Source: JAVKBW01 sp964352715
GTDB taxonomy: Bacteria; Pseudomonadota; Alphaproteobacteria; UBA8366; Aestuariispiraceae
Direction: 5' to 3'
Assembly (NCBI GenBank): GCA_964352715.1
Contig: CAYGSU010000026.1
Coordinates: 1 to 48,982 of the forward strand
Length of the DNA: 48,982 nt
In this document: piece after piece, positions 1 through 7,323 of the stretch
How the letters are laid out: each line of letters begins with the position of its first letter
How positions within the stretch are numbered: position 1 is the first letter of the stretch
The notes under the pieces: generated by a model
The model's database searches: none
Seen by the model: the letters and a program-made list of their open reading frames with translations, nothing else
Told to the model about the DNA's origin: nothing
Made by a program: the position numbers and the translations under genes

Positions 1-884
1 TCCATCTCGGCCATGTTGCCGTTGCAGTGAAGCGCCACGTCGCACCCTGCCGCCAGCGAACCCGCCGTCCGCTCCCCCAATGTGCCGGACAGGGCCTTCA
101 TCGACAGATCGTCCGACAGAAGCACGCCATCGAAGCCGATCTGCCTGCGGATCACGCTGTCGATGCCGGCGCGGGACAGGGTGATGCAATTGTCCGGGTC
201 AATTGCCGGGATCATCAGGTGCCCCGTCATGCCCCAGGCCTGTCCCGGCTGATCCAGAAAGGCGGCGAAATCCGTTTTTTCAAGGGTCGGCAGGTCGGTG
301 TCGATGACCGGCAGATCGTGATGGCTATCGACGGCGGCCCTGCCGTGGCCCGGCAGGTGCTTGATGACCGGGGTGATGCCAAGCGACAGATACCCTTCGC
401 AGTTCGCCACCCCGAGCGCTCGGACCAGCGCCGGGTCTCCGCCATAAGACCGGTCGCCGATAATCTCATGCGCGCCGTCGATGATCAGGTCCAGACAGGG
501 CGCGCAATTGACCGAAACCCCGACGTTGCGAAGCTGAATGCCGATCAGTTGCGCATGCAGATAGGCGGCGCGTTTCCCGGCCTGAAGATCGGTTTCCGCG
601 AGCCTGCCAATAGTCCGCGCCGGCGGTGCTTCCCGCCAGTGCGGCGCCCGCAGCCGCTGCACGCGCCCGCCTTCCTGATCGATCAGGATCGGCGCGTCGG
701 ACCGCCCGACAGCGTCGCGCAGCGCCGCGCAAAGGTCTTTTACCTGTTGCGGCGTTTCGCAGTTCCGCTGGAACAGAATGAAGCCCAGCGGATCCGTATC
801 CTTGAAGAACCGGCGTTCCCTGTCCAGCAACCCCGGTCCGGTAAGGCCGAGGATAACGGGCTTTGTCGAGGGTCCAAGCTGCAT
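1..884 (-). CDS. nagZ: beta-N-acetylhexosaminidase NagZ (3' end cut by window edge)
   Basis: Glycoside hydrolase family 3 enzyme that removes N-acetylglucosamine from anhydro-muropeptides in cytosolic peptidoglycan recycling. Reading back from an ATG at 884 gives 294 codons without a stop, running off the left edge, so the C-terminus is missing. Visible motifs: LIDQEGGRVQRL (substrate pocket), KHLPGHG followed by DSHHDLP (the flexible loop with the Asp-His pair that is diagnostic of NagZ) and SDDLSMKAL, carrying the catalytic aspartate. NagZ proteins are usually about 340 residues, so roughly 40-50 residues lie outside the window. It is divergent from the E1 gene at 1073 across a 188-base spacer. 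The assignment rests on seen motifs. Confidence 0.93.
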   Translation of the reverse strand, partial: MQLGPSTKPVILGLTGPGLLDRERRFFKDTDPLGFILFQRNCETPQQVKDLCAALRDAVGRSDAPILIDQEGGRVQRLRAPHWREAPPARTIGRLAETDLQAGKRAAYLHAQLIGIQLRNVGVSVNCAPCLDLIIDGAHEIIGDRSYGGDPALVRALGVANCEGYLSLGITPVIKHLPGHGRAAVDSHHDLPVIDTDLPTLEKTDFAAFLDQPGQAWGMTGHLMIPAIDPDNCITLSRAGIDSVIRRQIGFDGVLLSDDLSMKALSGTLGERTAGSLAAGCDVALHCNGNMAEM

Positions 885-1072
885 GGGGCGTATTTCCGCT
901 AATCTTGATCAGGCCGTGAGTCTTGCAGAGATTCCACGGGGCGTCGATGCAATCCGGTTCCGGGGCCGTAATGGCAACCGACTTTACCTGACCGCGAATT
1001 GACGGAATGATCGCTATGCCTTCACACCGCGCTTTCCCGAACCCGGGCCGAACGAAAAGAGTGACCTGACAA

Positions 1073-3175
1073 ATGCAATCCACGCTCAGCCAGAAACTGG
1101 GAATCGAGGAGAAAACGCCGCTGTGGCGTTATCTGTCGATGTACTTCATCCGGCAGGTGGAACAGGGCATTATCGACCGCTATCCGCAGCAGGAAATGCG
1201 GTGCCCGGTGCATCTGTCAATTGGTCAGGAGGCGACGGCCGTCGGGGTATCCAGCGCGCTGGCGCCGGAAGACAAGGTGTTCTCGAACCATCGCTGCCAC
1301 GCCCATTATCTGGCCAAGGGTGGCGATCTGTACCGCATGCTGTGCGAGATTTACGGCAAGGCAGACGGCTGTGTCGGCGGTCGCGGCGGGTCGATGCATC
1401 TTATGGACCCTGCCGCCGGTGTCGAGATCAGCATTCCAATCGTCGGAAGCGCGATCCCGCTGGCGGTCGGTCAGGCGTTTCAGGACAAGCGAACGGGCGG
1501 CGGCCGGATAACCGTCTGTTACATGGGGGATGGCTGCCTGGAAGAGGGCGTGTTTCATGAATGCGCCAATTTCGCCTCGCTCCATAAACTACCGATCCTG
1601 TTTGCCTGCGAGAACAACCTGTATTCGGTCTATACGCCGCTGCGGCAACGTCAGCCGGATCGACCGCTCGCGTCGCTTGCATCCGCGCATGCGATCCATG
1701 CCGATTGTGTGGATGGCAATGATTACAATGTGGTAGCGGAAACAGCTGGGTTGGCGGTTCAACGGATACGACAGGGGAAAGGGCCAGTCTTTCTGGAAAT
1801 GACCACCTACCGCCACCGCGAGCATTGCGGGCCGAACGACGACGATCATCTTTGCTACCGGCCGCAGGGCGAACTGTCGGACTGGCTGAAATCTGACCCC
1901 CTGCCGAAAGCCAGGCAGGCGTTGGCCGGTGCAACGGGCCATGACGATGCCGAGATCAAGGCGCTGGAACGGCTAATCGACGAATTCATCGATGAAACGT
2001 TCGAGCGGGCGCGGCGCGCACCGTTTCCAGACGCAGCAAGCCTCAAAAACATCGAATACGCGCCGGCCGTACAGCCGGTCAGTATGCAAGGCAGGCGCGC
2101 ATCGCATGACATGACCTTCGCGGAGGCGGTGTGCGATGGCCTGGCCGTCGCGATTGATCGGGACCCGTCGGTTTATCTTATGGGTGAAGGCATCGACGAT
2201 CCATCCGCCTTCTGGGGCACGACCAAAGGCATCGCAGACCGGTACGGGCCTGAAAAAGTGGTGGAGATGCCGATTTCCGAACTCGGCATGACCGGGGTGG
2301 CGATCGGCTCGGCGATGGCCGGGGCGAGGCCGGTGATCAACCTGCAGAGGGTCGAATTCGCCCTTCTGGCGATGGAGCAGATCGTCAACAATGCCGGCAA
2401 GGCGTATTTCGCCAGCAACGGGCAACACACCGCACCGATCACAATGCGGATGATTGTCGGGCGCGGCTGGGGGCAAGGGCCTCAACATGCGCAAAGCCTG
2501 GAATCGGTCTTCGCCCATTTTCCGGGTCTGAAAATCGTTCTGCCAAGCTTCCCGGCAGATGCCAAAGGCATGCTGTGCGCCGCCATCGCCGATCCGAACC
2601 CGGTTCTGATCATCGAGCACCGCTGGCTTCACTATGCCATTGGTCCGGTCGCGGCCGGCTATTACGAGGAACCGCTGGACGGCCCGAAGCGGATACGCGA
2701 TGGCGGCGATGTTACGCTGGTGGCAGGGTCCTTCATGACGCTTGAAGCGGTACGCGCCGCAGGTTTGCTTGATCGGATCGGTGTAACGGTCGACCTCATC
2801 GACCTGCGCGTGGTACGCCCTTTGATCCTCGACCCGATCGCCGCATCGGTGCGCAAGACCGGACGGCTGCTGTGCGTCGATCTCGGGTGGTCGACATTCG
2901 GTGTTTCCTCGGAAATTGTCGCGCAAATCGTAGAGACCTGTTTTGACAGTCTGGTGAAACCACCGGTCCGCCTTGGTCCGGCCCCTTACCCGACACCCAG
3001 TTCGCGTGCCCTGGTTGATGGTTATTACCCGACGGCGAGATCGATCATTGAAGCCGTTTCAGCCATGCTGGGTGTTGGCGACGAAAGCCGTGACGAAATT
3101 CTCCGTGCACTCGACGAAGAAATTGGCGATCTTCCCGTTGATGTACCCGATCCAGCCTATAAGGGCCCGTTCTAG
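1073..3175 (+). CDS. thiamine-diphosphate E1 component, alpha and beta subunits fused
   Basis: A 700-residue fusion of the two halves of a branched-chain/acetoin/pyruvate-type 2-oxoacid dehydrogenase E1. The N-terminal half (about 20-330) carries the thiamine-diphosphate/Mg motif, GDGCLEEG about residue 151 through ENN near 182. The C-terminal half (about 345-690) is the transketolase-like beta domain, with MGEGIDD and the PISELGMTGVAIGSAMAG stretch. No E2 or E3 gene is nearby, so a complete dehydrogenase complex is not supported. A stop-to-start gap of 2 bases to the DegT aminotransferase indicates a two-gene operon. Fused E1-like enzymes beside DegT aminotransferases occur in sugar or secondary-metabolite loci, where they may make or use a 2-oxo intermediate. 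That role is inference and the substrate is unknown. Confidence 0.85.
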   Translation: MQSTLSQKLGIEEKTPLWRYLSMYFIRQVEQGIIDRYPQQEMRCPVHLSIGQEATAVGVSSALAPEDKVFSNHRCHAHYLAKGGDLYRMLCEIYGKADGCVGGRGGSMHLMDPAAGVEISIPIVGSAIPLAVGQAFQDKRTGGGRITVCYMGDGCLEEGVFHECANFASLHKLPILFACENNLYSVYTPLRQRQPDRPLASLASAHAIHADCVDGNDYNVVAETAGLAVQRIRQGKGPVFLEMTTYRHREHCGPNDDDHLCYRPQGELSDWLKSDPLPKARQALAGATGHDDAEIKALERLIDEFIDETFERARRAPFPDAASLKNIEYAPAVQPVSMQGRRASHDMTFAEAVCDGLAVAIDRDPSVYLMGEGIDDPSAFWGTTKGIADRYGPEKVVEMPISELGMTGVAIGSAMAGARPVINLQRVEFALLAMEQIVNNAGKAYFASNGQHTAPITMRMIVGRGWGQGPQHAQSLESVFAHFPGLKIVLPSFPADAKGMLCAAIADPNPVLIIEHRWLHYAIGPVAAGYYEEPLDGPKRIRDGGDVTLVAGSFMTLEAVRAAGLLDRIGVTVDLIDLRVVRPLILDPIAASVRKTGRLLCVDLGWSTFGVSSEIVAQIVETCFDSLVKPPVRLGPAPYPTPSSRALVDGYYPTARSIIEAVSAMLGVGDESRDEILRALDEEIGDLPVDVPDPAYKGPF

Positions 3176-3177
3176 CA

Positions 3178-4314
3178 GTGTCGGAGATTCCAATGCGGGT
3201 GCGCTATTCACCGCTACAGCAGCAATTCGCCGACCCGGAACCGATTTTCGCGTCGCTGCGCGCGCTTGTCGAAAGCGGCGACTTCACCCTCGGTGCTGCC
3301 GTCGACGAGTTTGAAACAAGGTTTGCAGAGAAACTGGGCACGAAGCACGCCATCGGCGTCGGGTCGGGAACGGATGCGCTGAAAATCGGCCTGCGGGCAG
3401 TCGGTGTCGGGCCAGGCGACGAGGTGATCACCACGGCGAATACATTCTGGGCTTCCGTTGGAGCCATCGCCGAACTGGGGGCAACGCCGGTCTTTGTCGA
3501 TTGCGATGCCGGTTTTTGTACCGATGCCGATCTGATCGAGAAGGCGATTACCGACAAAACCAAAGCCATCATGCCGGTTCACCTGACCGGTGGCGCGGCC
3601 GACATGCTAAAGGTGATGGCGATTGCCGACCGGCACGGTCTGCCAGTGGTGGAAGACGCCTGCCAGTCGATGATGGCGCGACTTGACGGGAAAAAGCTGG
3701 GGTCTTTCGGCGCCTGTGCGGCATTCTCGATGCATCCTCTGAAGGTCATCAATGTCTGGGGCGATGCCGGCGTCATCGTTACCGACAGCAACGAAATCGC
3801 CGATATGGCGAAGCTGCTGCGAAACCACGGCCTGAAGAACCGCGATGAAATGGTGCTGCTCGGCTACAATTCCCGGCTCGATTCGGTGCAGGCGGTGGTG
3901 GGAAGCTGGATCCTTGAGCAGGTAGAAGACATTGTCATGAAACGGCGGGCGAACGCTGCTTATCTCGACCGGTGCCTGGCTGACATACCGGGCGTTACGC
4001 TTCCGCCCCGGTCGGACCGGGTCGAGCATGTTCACTTGCTATACATTCTGTTTGCCCGAAACAGGGACGGTCTGCTGGCGCATTGCCTCAGCAATGGCGT
4101 CGAAGCGAAATTGCATTATCCCGTTCCGGTTTACCAGCAACCTGCGATGAAGTTTCTGGGGTATAGCGACGGCGATTTTCCGGTGACTGACCGAAATTCG
4201 GCCAGCATGCTCACGTTGCCGGTTGACCAGCATCTGGAAACGGCGGAGCTCGACTACATGGCCGAGGTGATCAGGATCTTCTATCAGGATAGACCGGTTT
4301 CTGATTCGACATAA
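3178..4314 (+). CDS. DegT/DnrJ/EryC1-family PLP aminotransferase
   Basis: Fold-type I PLP aminotransferase of the sugar aminotransferase family. Seen: GSGTDALKIGLRA (cofactor phosphate region), EDACQ (aspartate that contacts the pyridine nitrogen) and the lysine motif HPLKVINVWGDAG, equivalent to the family's P-x-K-x-L-x-x-x-G-D-x-G. The open frame begins with GTG at 3178, 2 bases after the E1 stop. An ATG at 3193 has a GGAG 6 bases upstream and gives the usual N-terminus (MRVRYSPLQQQF), so 373 residues is as likely as 378. Family members normally transfer an amino group from glutamate to a keto-sugar. The coupling to a fused E1 rather than to sugar nucleotide genes makes the acceptor uncertain. 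Confidence 0.88.
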   Translation: MSEIPMRVRYSPLQQQFADPEPIFASLRALVESGDFTLGAAVDEFETRFAEKLGTKHAIGVGSGTDALKIGLRAVGVGPGDEVITTANTFWASVGAIAELGATPVFVDCDAGFCTDADLIEKAITDKTKAIMPVHLTGGAADMLKVMAIADRHGLPVVEDACQSMMARLDGKKLGSFGACAAFSMHPLKVINVWGDAGVIVTDSNEIADMAKLLRNHGLKNRDEMVLLGYNSRLDSVQAVVGSWILEQVEDIVMKRRANAAYLDRCLADIPGVTLPPRSDRVEHVHLLYILFARNRDGLLAHCLSNGVEAKLHYPVPVYQQPAMKFLGYSDGDFPVTDRNSASMLTLPVDQHLETAELDYMAEVIRIFYQDRPVSDST

Positions 4315-4328
4315 CCCGGGAAACCGGG
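4315..4328 (+). terminator. short GC hairpin after the E1-DegT pair
   Basis: CCCGG-GAAA-CCGGG directly follows the DegT stop. The loop is a stable GAAA tetraloop, but no T-tract follows, so it may be an mRNA 3'-end stabiliser or a weak terminator rather than a classical one. Confidence 0.35.
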
Positions 4329-4483
4329 CGCCAACCGTCGCGCGCGCCTGCCGACTACCATATCAGGGAAAACCACAATATCCGTCGCGCGATTTCTCTC
4401 CTATCTTCTTCGGATAACGGAAGATAACAGTTCTATAGCAATACAAGTTCTGTTGTTGTGGATACAAATCAGTGTCGGAGACA

Positions 4484-4915
4484 ATGTCGCATTTAACCCA
4501 GGTATCCGAACCAGTCGATGGATCAACGGTGCTGATTGTCGATGACGATCCGACGAACAATCTCATTTTGTCCGGCCTGTTGCATGCGAGAGGCTACAAG
4601 ACCCGGTCGGCCGCCGATGGCTTCCAGGCGCTGCGCATGATGCAGGATGACCGGTACTGGGCGATTTTCATGGATATCCAGATGCCGGGCATCGACGGAT
4701 TCGAGACGATCCGGCGGATGCGCGAGCTGGACCTGCCGCACAAGCCGGCCTCAGCCAAGGTGGTTGGGGTGTCGGCCTCCGTTGAAAAGTCGGTTCTCGC
4801 CAGAGCCGAAGGATTTGACGCCTTTCTCTCCAAACCGATCTTCGGACAGGACCTGTCGGCTGTTCTCAACAATCTGGCGAATTTCGATGCGGTGAACGCC
4901 GCAACCCACGGGTAA
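4484..4915 (+). CDS. single-domain response regulator (CheY-like)
   Basis: A receiver domain with no output domain, 143 residues from the ATG at 4484 (a GTG at 4472 would add four residues; a GGAG lies just 5' of the ATG). Seen: acidic pair in LIVDDDPTNN, phosphoacceptor Asp in IFMDIQMPGIDGF, the conserved Ser/Thr position in VGVSAS and the Lys in LSKPI. The sequence resembles the receiver modules of hybrid kinases more than chemotaxis CheY. It precedes a FixJ-like regulator by about 70 bases on the same strand, and a histidine kinase faces them. A phosphorelay between these three is plausible but inferred. Confidence 0.88.
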   Translation: MSHLTQVSEPVDGSTVLIVDDDPTNNLILSGLLHARGYKTRSAADGFQALRMMQDDRYWAIFMDIQMPGIDGFETIRRMRELDLPHKPASAKVVGVSASVEKSVLARAEGFDAFLSKPIFGQDLSAVLNNLANFDAVNAATHG

Positions 4916-4984
4916 CGTCAAAAAACTGTTTCTCTTTAGGGGGTTGGTTTCCTATGCTTGTCTGATAGCAAAGGGGATTTGCCC

Positions 4985-5653
4985 ATGCCAACAGGCGTGT
5001 CGACTTTTCGTGATGGTGACGATGCAACCGTAAGATCGCAGTGTACCGTCTATATCGTCGATGATCTGGAAACCAACCGGCTGCATCTGAATGAACTGCT
5101 GTCTCAGGACGGGTGGCCGGTGACCGAATATGATTCGGCTATGGCCTTTCTTGATGATTTCGATGAAACAAAGCCGTTTTGCGTCCTGCTTGATGTCCGC
5201 ATGCCGAAAATGAGCGGTCTTGCCCTGCAACAGGTGCTGAACGAAAAGGGTGTTCTCTTTCCGATCATTATTGTCACAGCCCATGCCGATGTGCCGATGG
5301 CTATTTCTGCCATGCAGGCTGGCGCCTTCGATTTCATCGAACGGCCGGTGTCGAACGATATGGTTCTGGAAAAGGTCGAGAGGGCGGCCGAAGAGGCGCT
5401 GGTACGCTACCGGAACCAGGCTCATCTCAACCGGTTGAAAGAAAGATATGAGCAGCTAAGCCCCCGCGAAATTGATGTTCTTGGGGAAATGATAAAGGGC
5501 GAACCGAACAAACGGATCGCCTATACACTGTCGATCAGCGAGCGCACCGTCGAGGTCCACAGGTCGAATGTCATGCGGAAAATGGAAGTGCGGTCGCTTG
5601 CCGAGCTGGTGCGCCACATGATGCAACTGCGGCAGACCGAACCCGACGCCTAG
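4985..5653 (+). CDS. FixJ/NarL-type response regulator with LuxR HTH
   Basis: Two-domain transcriptional regulator, 222 residues from ATG 4985, which has AGGGG 8 bases upstream. A TTG at 4958 would extend it by nine residues. Receiver domain: VYIVDDLETN, phosphoacceptor in VLLDVRMPKMSG, VTAHAD and the Lys/Arg position in IERPVS. The C-terminal LuxR-type helix-turn-helix spans LSPREIDVLGEMIKGEPNK and ISERTVEVHRSNVMRKM. The architecture is that of FixJ/TodT regulators, which act with PAS-containing kinases. Its target genes are not evident. Convergent with the kinase at 5672-6358, its probable but unproven partner. Confidence 0.92.
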   Translation: MPTGVSTFRDGDDATVRSQCTVYIVDDLETNRLHLNELLSQDGWPVTEYDSAMAFLDDFDETKPFCVLLDVRMPKMSGLALQQVLNEKGVLFPIIIVTAHADVPMAISAMQAGAFDFIERPVSNDMVLEKVERAAEEALVRYRNQAHLNRLKERYEQLSPREIDVLGEMIKGEPNKRIAYTLSISERTVEVHRSNVMRKMEVRSLAELVRHMMQLRQTEPDA

Positions 5654-5671
5654 GCCGCTATTCGCTCAACA

Positions 5672-6358
5672 CTATTCGGACACCGGTATCCGCACGATTG
5701 TCTGCAGATGATTGTCGGCATACCGGGTTTCCAGCGATCCACCCATAAGCACAGCAAGCGTGGCGGCATGCGGCAATCCCAGCCCGATGCTTTCCTCGCT
5801 CTTCATGGCTCGGGAATAGGCTGATTTCCAATCCAGTCTTGAGGCGAGATCGCCGGGATCTGCCGTTTCGTTGCTGATGCTGATTTCGATGAAACCGTCA
5901 TCACGCCGAACAGTCGCGCCGGTAACGGTAGACCCGGTGGCGGAAAACCGCACCGCGTTGCCCAGAATATCGGCCAGGATCTGCAACAGCCGCATGCGAT
6001 CGACGAAAGCCGTCATGTCGCTGGGCGGCGCGGCGATGGAAACCGACACGGTTCGTGACGCGGCTTCATCGAGAATGGTTTCAATGGCGAATCGCAGCAC
6101 TTCGGCGACGGGCGTCGGATCGGCCTTGAAATACAAATCGCCCTGCTCGGCCTGCGCCAGATCGATCATATTCGTTACCCGGCGAACCTGCAGCTCTGCA
6201 TTGAACAGAATCTGCTCCAGATACTTCGTTTCCGTTTCACTATGTTCGCTGCCATCGCGCAGCAACTGCGCAAAGCCGAGGACACCATTCATCGGCGAGC
6301 GCAGTTCGTGACCAAGCTGCGCCACGAAGTCGGCAAAGGTCGGCGGCGAATCGGTCAT
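5672..6358 (-). CDS. small cytosolic histidine kinase with degenerate ATP-binding box
   Basis: A 228-residue protein consisting only of HisKA and HATPase_c modules; no sensor or membrane segment. The phosphorylatable His lies in QLGHELRSPMNGVLGFAQLL (about residue 15). The N-box is ILGNAVRFSATG and the G2 box is SIGLGLPHAATLA, but the usual DxGxG (G1) motif is not recognisable at ISISNETADPGD, so kinase activity may be reduced or altered. The ATG overlaps the GntR stop in an ATGA arrangement, so the two are translationally coupled. Pairing of a kinase with a GntR regulator is unusual. It may phosphorylate the response regulators encoded at 4484-5653. Confidence 0.85.
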   Translation of the reverse strand: MTDSPPTFADFVAQLGHELRSPMNGVLGFAQLLRDGSEHSETETKYLEQILFNAELQVRRVTNMIDLAQAEQGDLYFKADPTPVAEVLRFAIETILDEAASRTVSVSIAAPPSDMTAFVDRMRLLQILADILGNAVRFSATGSTVTGATVRRDDGFIEISISNETADPGDLASRLDWKSAYSRAMKSEESIGLGLPHAATLAVLMGGSLETRYADNHLQTIVRIPVSE

Positions 6359-7107
6359 GGTGTTTCTTCCGTCGTTGTCACCCCCAGAACGCGATGGCGT
6401 GCGTGATTGAGGTGGGCGATCATGAGTTGTTTGGCGAGCTGGGAATCGCGATGGGCGATCGCATCCCACAGTTGCCGGTGTTCCCCGTTATAGGTTTCAA
6501 TTTCCGTTACGGACAAGACCGACTTTTTCATCTTGTCCCAGTTTTCATGGCCGCGGACATCGTTTACCCCGGCATAAATCCAGACAAACAAAGGATTTCG
6601 CGTCGCCTGGGCAATCGCCATATGGAAGGTCTCGTCGGCGATGGAGAACCGGTCATAGTCACCACCGGCCTTTTCAAGCTCGATAAGATGCCGTTCGATT
6701 TCGTCGACATCGCGCGACGTTGCATTGGCGCTGGCCATCTGCACGATAACCGGTTCGATCGCCAGCCTGACATCGATCAGCTCGACAGGGCTGGTGATTT
6801 CCGCAATTTCGCGCAGGCTCGGAAGCCCGGGTTTTGCCAGTGCTGCCTGTACATAGGTGCCTGATCCGGCGCGGCGAACGACAAGGCCGTCCTGTTCCAG
6901 CTGGTTCAGCGCGTGGCGCACCGTGTTGCGGGCTGCGCCGAACTGTTCGGCAAGATCACGTTCCGGCGGCAGCCGTTCGGACGGGTGATACCTGCCTGCG
7001 GCAATCGCTTCCCTTAACTGTGCCGCAATGCCGGACGCTCCGGACCGGGTCCGGAGCGGGGCTGGCGGCACAGCCGGCACTAATTCGGAAGCTTCTATTT
7101 CACTCAT
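6355..7107 (-). CDS. GntR-family regulator, FadR/FCD subfamily
   Basis: A 250-residue repressor-type protein. The start chosen is the ATG at 7107 (MSEIEASEL), because an upstream in-frame extension to 7242 would cover the candidate operator. N-terminal winged helix about 28-95 (LPPERDLAEQFGAARNTVRHAL and the wing VVRRAGSGTYV); the C-terminal all-helical FCD ligand domain includes ETFHMAIAQAT and GEHRQLWDAIAHRD, with His positions typical of metal/ligand binding. It is divergent from the GS-like gene at 7324. An inverted pair of 18-base repeats in the shared spacer suggests that it controls both itself and the amine-assimilation operon. The ligand is unknown; gamma-glutamyl or amine compounds are reasonable guesses. 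Confidence 0.9.
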   Translation of the reverse strand: MSEIEASELVPAVPPAPLRTRSGASGIAAQLREAIAAGRYHPSERLPPERDLAEQFGAARNTVRHALNQLEQDGLVVRRAGSGTYVQAALAKPGLPSLREIAEITSPVELIDVRLAIEPVIVQMASANATSRDVDEIERHLIELEKAGGDYDRFSIADETFHMAIAQATRNPLFVWIYAGVNDVRGHENWDKMKKSVLSVTEIETYNGEHRQLWDAIAHRDSQLAKQLMIAHLNHARHRVLGVTTTEETP

Positions 7108-7117
7108 TGAGTTATAA

Positions 7118-7135
7118 TGAACCAATTGTGAACCA
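7118..7135 (-). promoter_or_regulatory. candidate GntR operator, copy 1
   Basis: Minus-strand reading TGGTTCACAATTGGTTCA, a tandem of two TGGTTCA units 11 bases apart, 10 bases upstream of the GntR start codon. It matches copy 2 at 16 of 18 positions in the opposite orientation. Autoregulation is inferred. Confidence 0.6.
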
Positions 7136-7203
7136 TTTGACCAGAAAAAAACGAAACTGGAATAAAATGGGTTTACATTAAATCCATTGCGTGGTGAGAT
7201 TTT

Positions 7204-7227
7204 ACCAGAAAACAGATAAATTCTGGT
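7204..7227. promoter_or_regulatory. inverted repeat in the GntR/GS intergenic region
   Basis: ACCAGAA (7204-7210) and TTCTGGT (7221-7227) form a perfect 7-base inverted repeat between the two operator-like copies. It could be an additional protein-binding site or promoter-proximal hairpin. No clear -35/-10 pair was recognised nearby. Confidence 0.3.
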
Positions 7228-7250
7228 TTTTGGGCCATGCATGAAATATT

Positions 7251-7268
7251 TGGATCATAATTGGTTCA
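7251..7268 (+). promoter_or_regulatory. candidate GntR operator, copy 2
   Basis: TGGATCATAATTGGTTCA, two TGGWTCA units 11 bases apart, 55 bases upstream of the GS-like gene's start. It is the mirror copy of the site at 7118-7135, giving each divergent gene its own copy pointing away from the spacer. Confidence 0.6.
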
Positions 7269-7323
7269 TTTTTGGCCTAGAAAACTATTAAACTTGAACA
7301 GGCTCTAAAGGGGGACCGAACAA

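Noticed and set aside
27..902. Long plus-strand open frame opposite nagZ
   Set aside because: It is the antisense of nagZ. The minus strand carries all catalytic motifs, and the plus-strand product is Arg/Pro-rich without recognisable domain.
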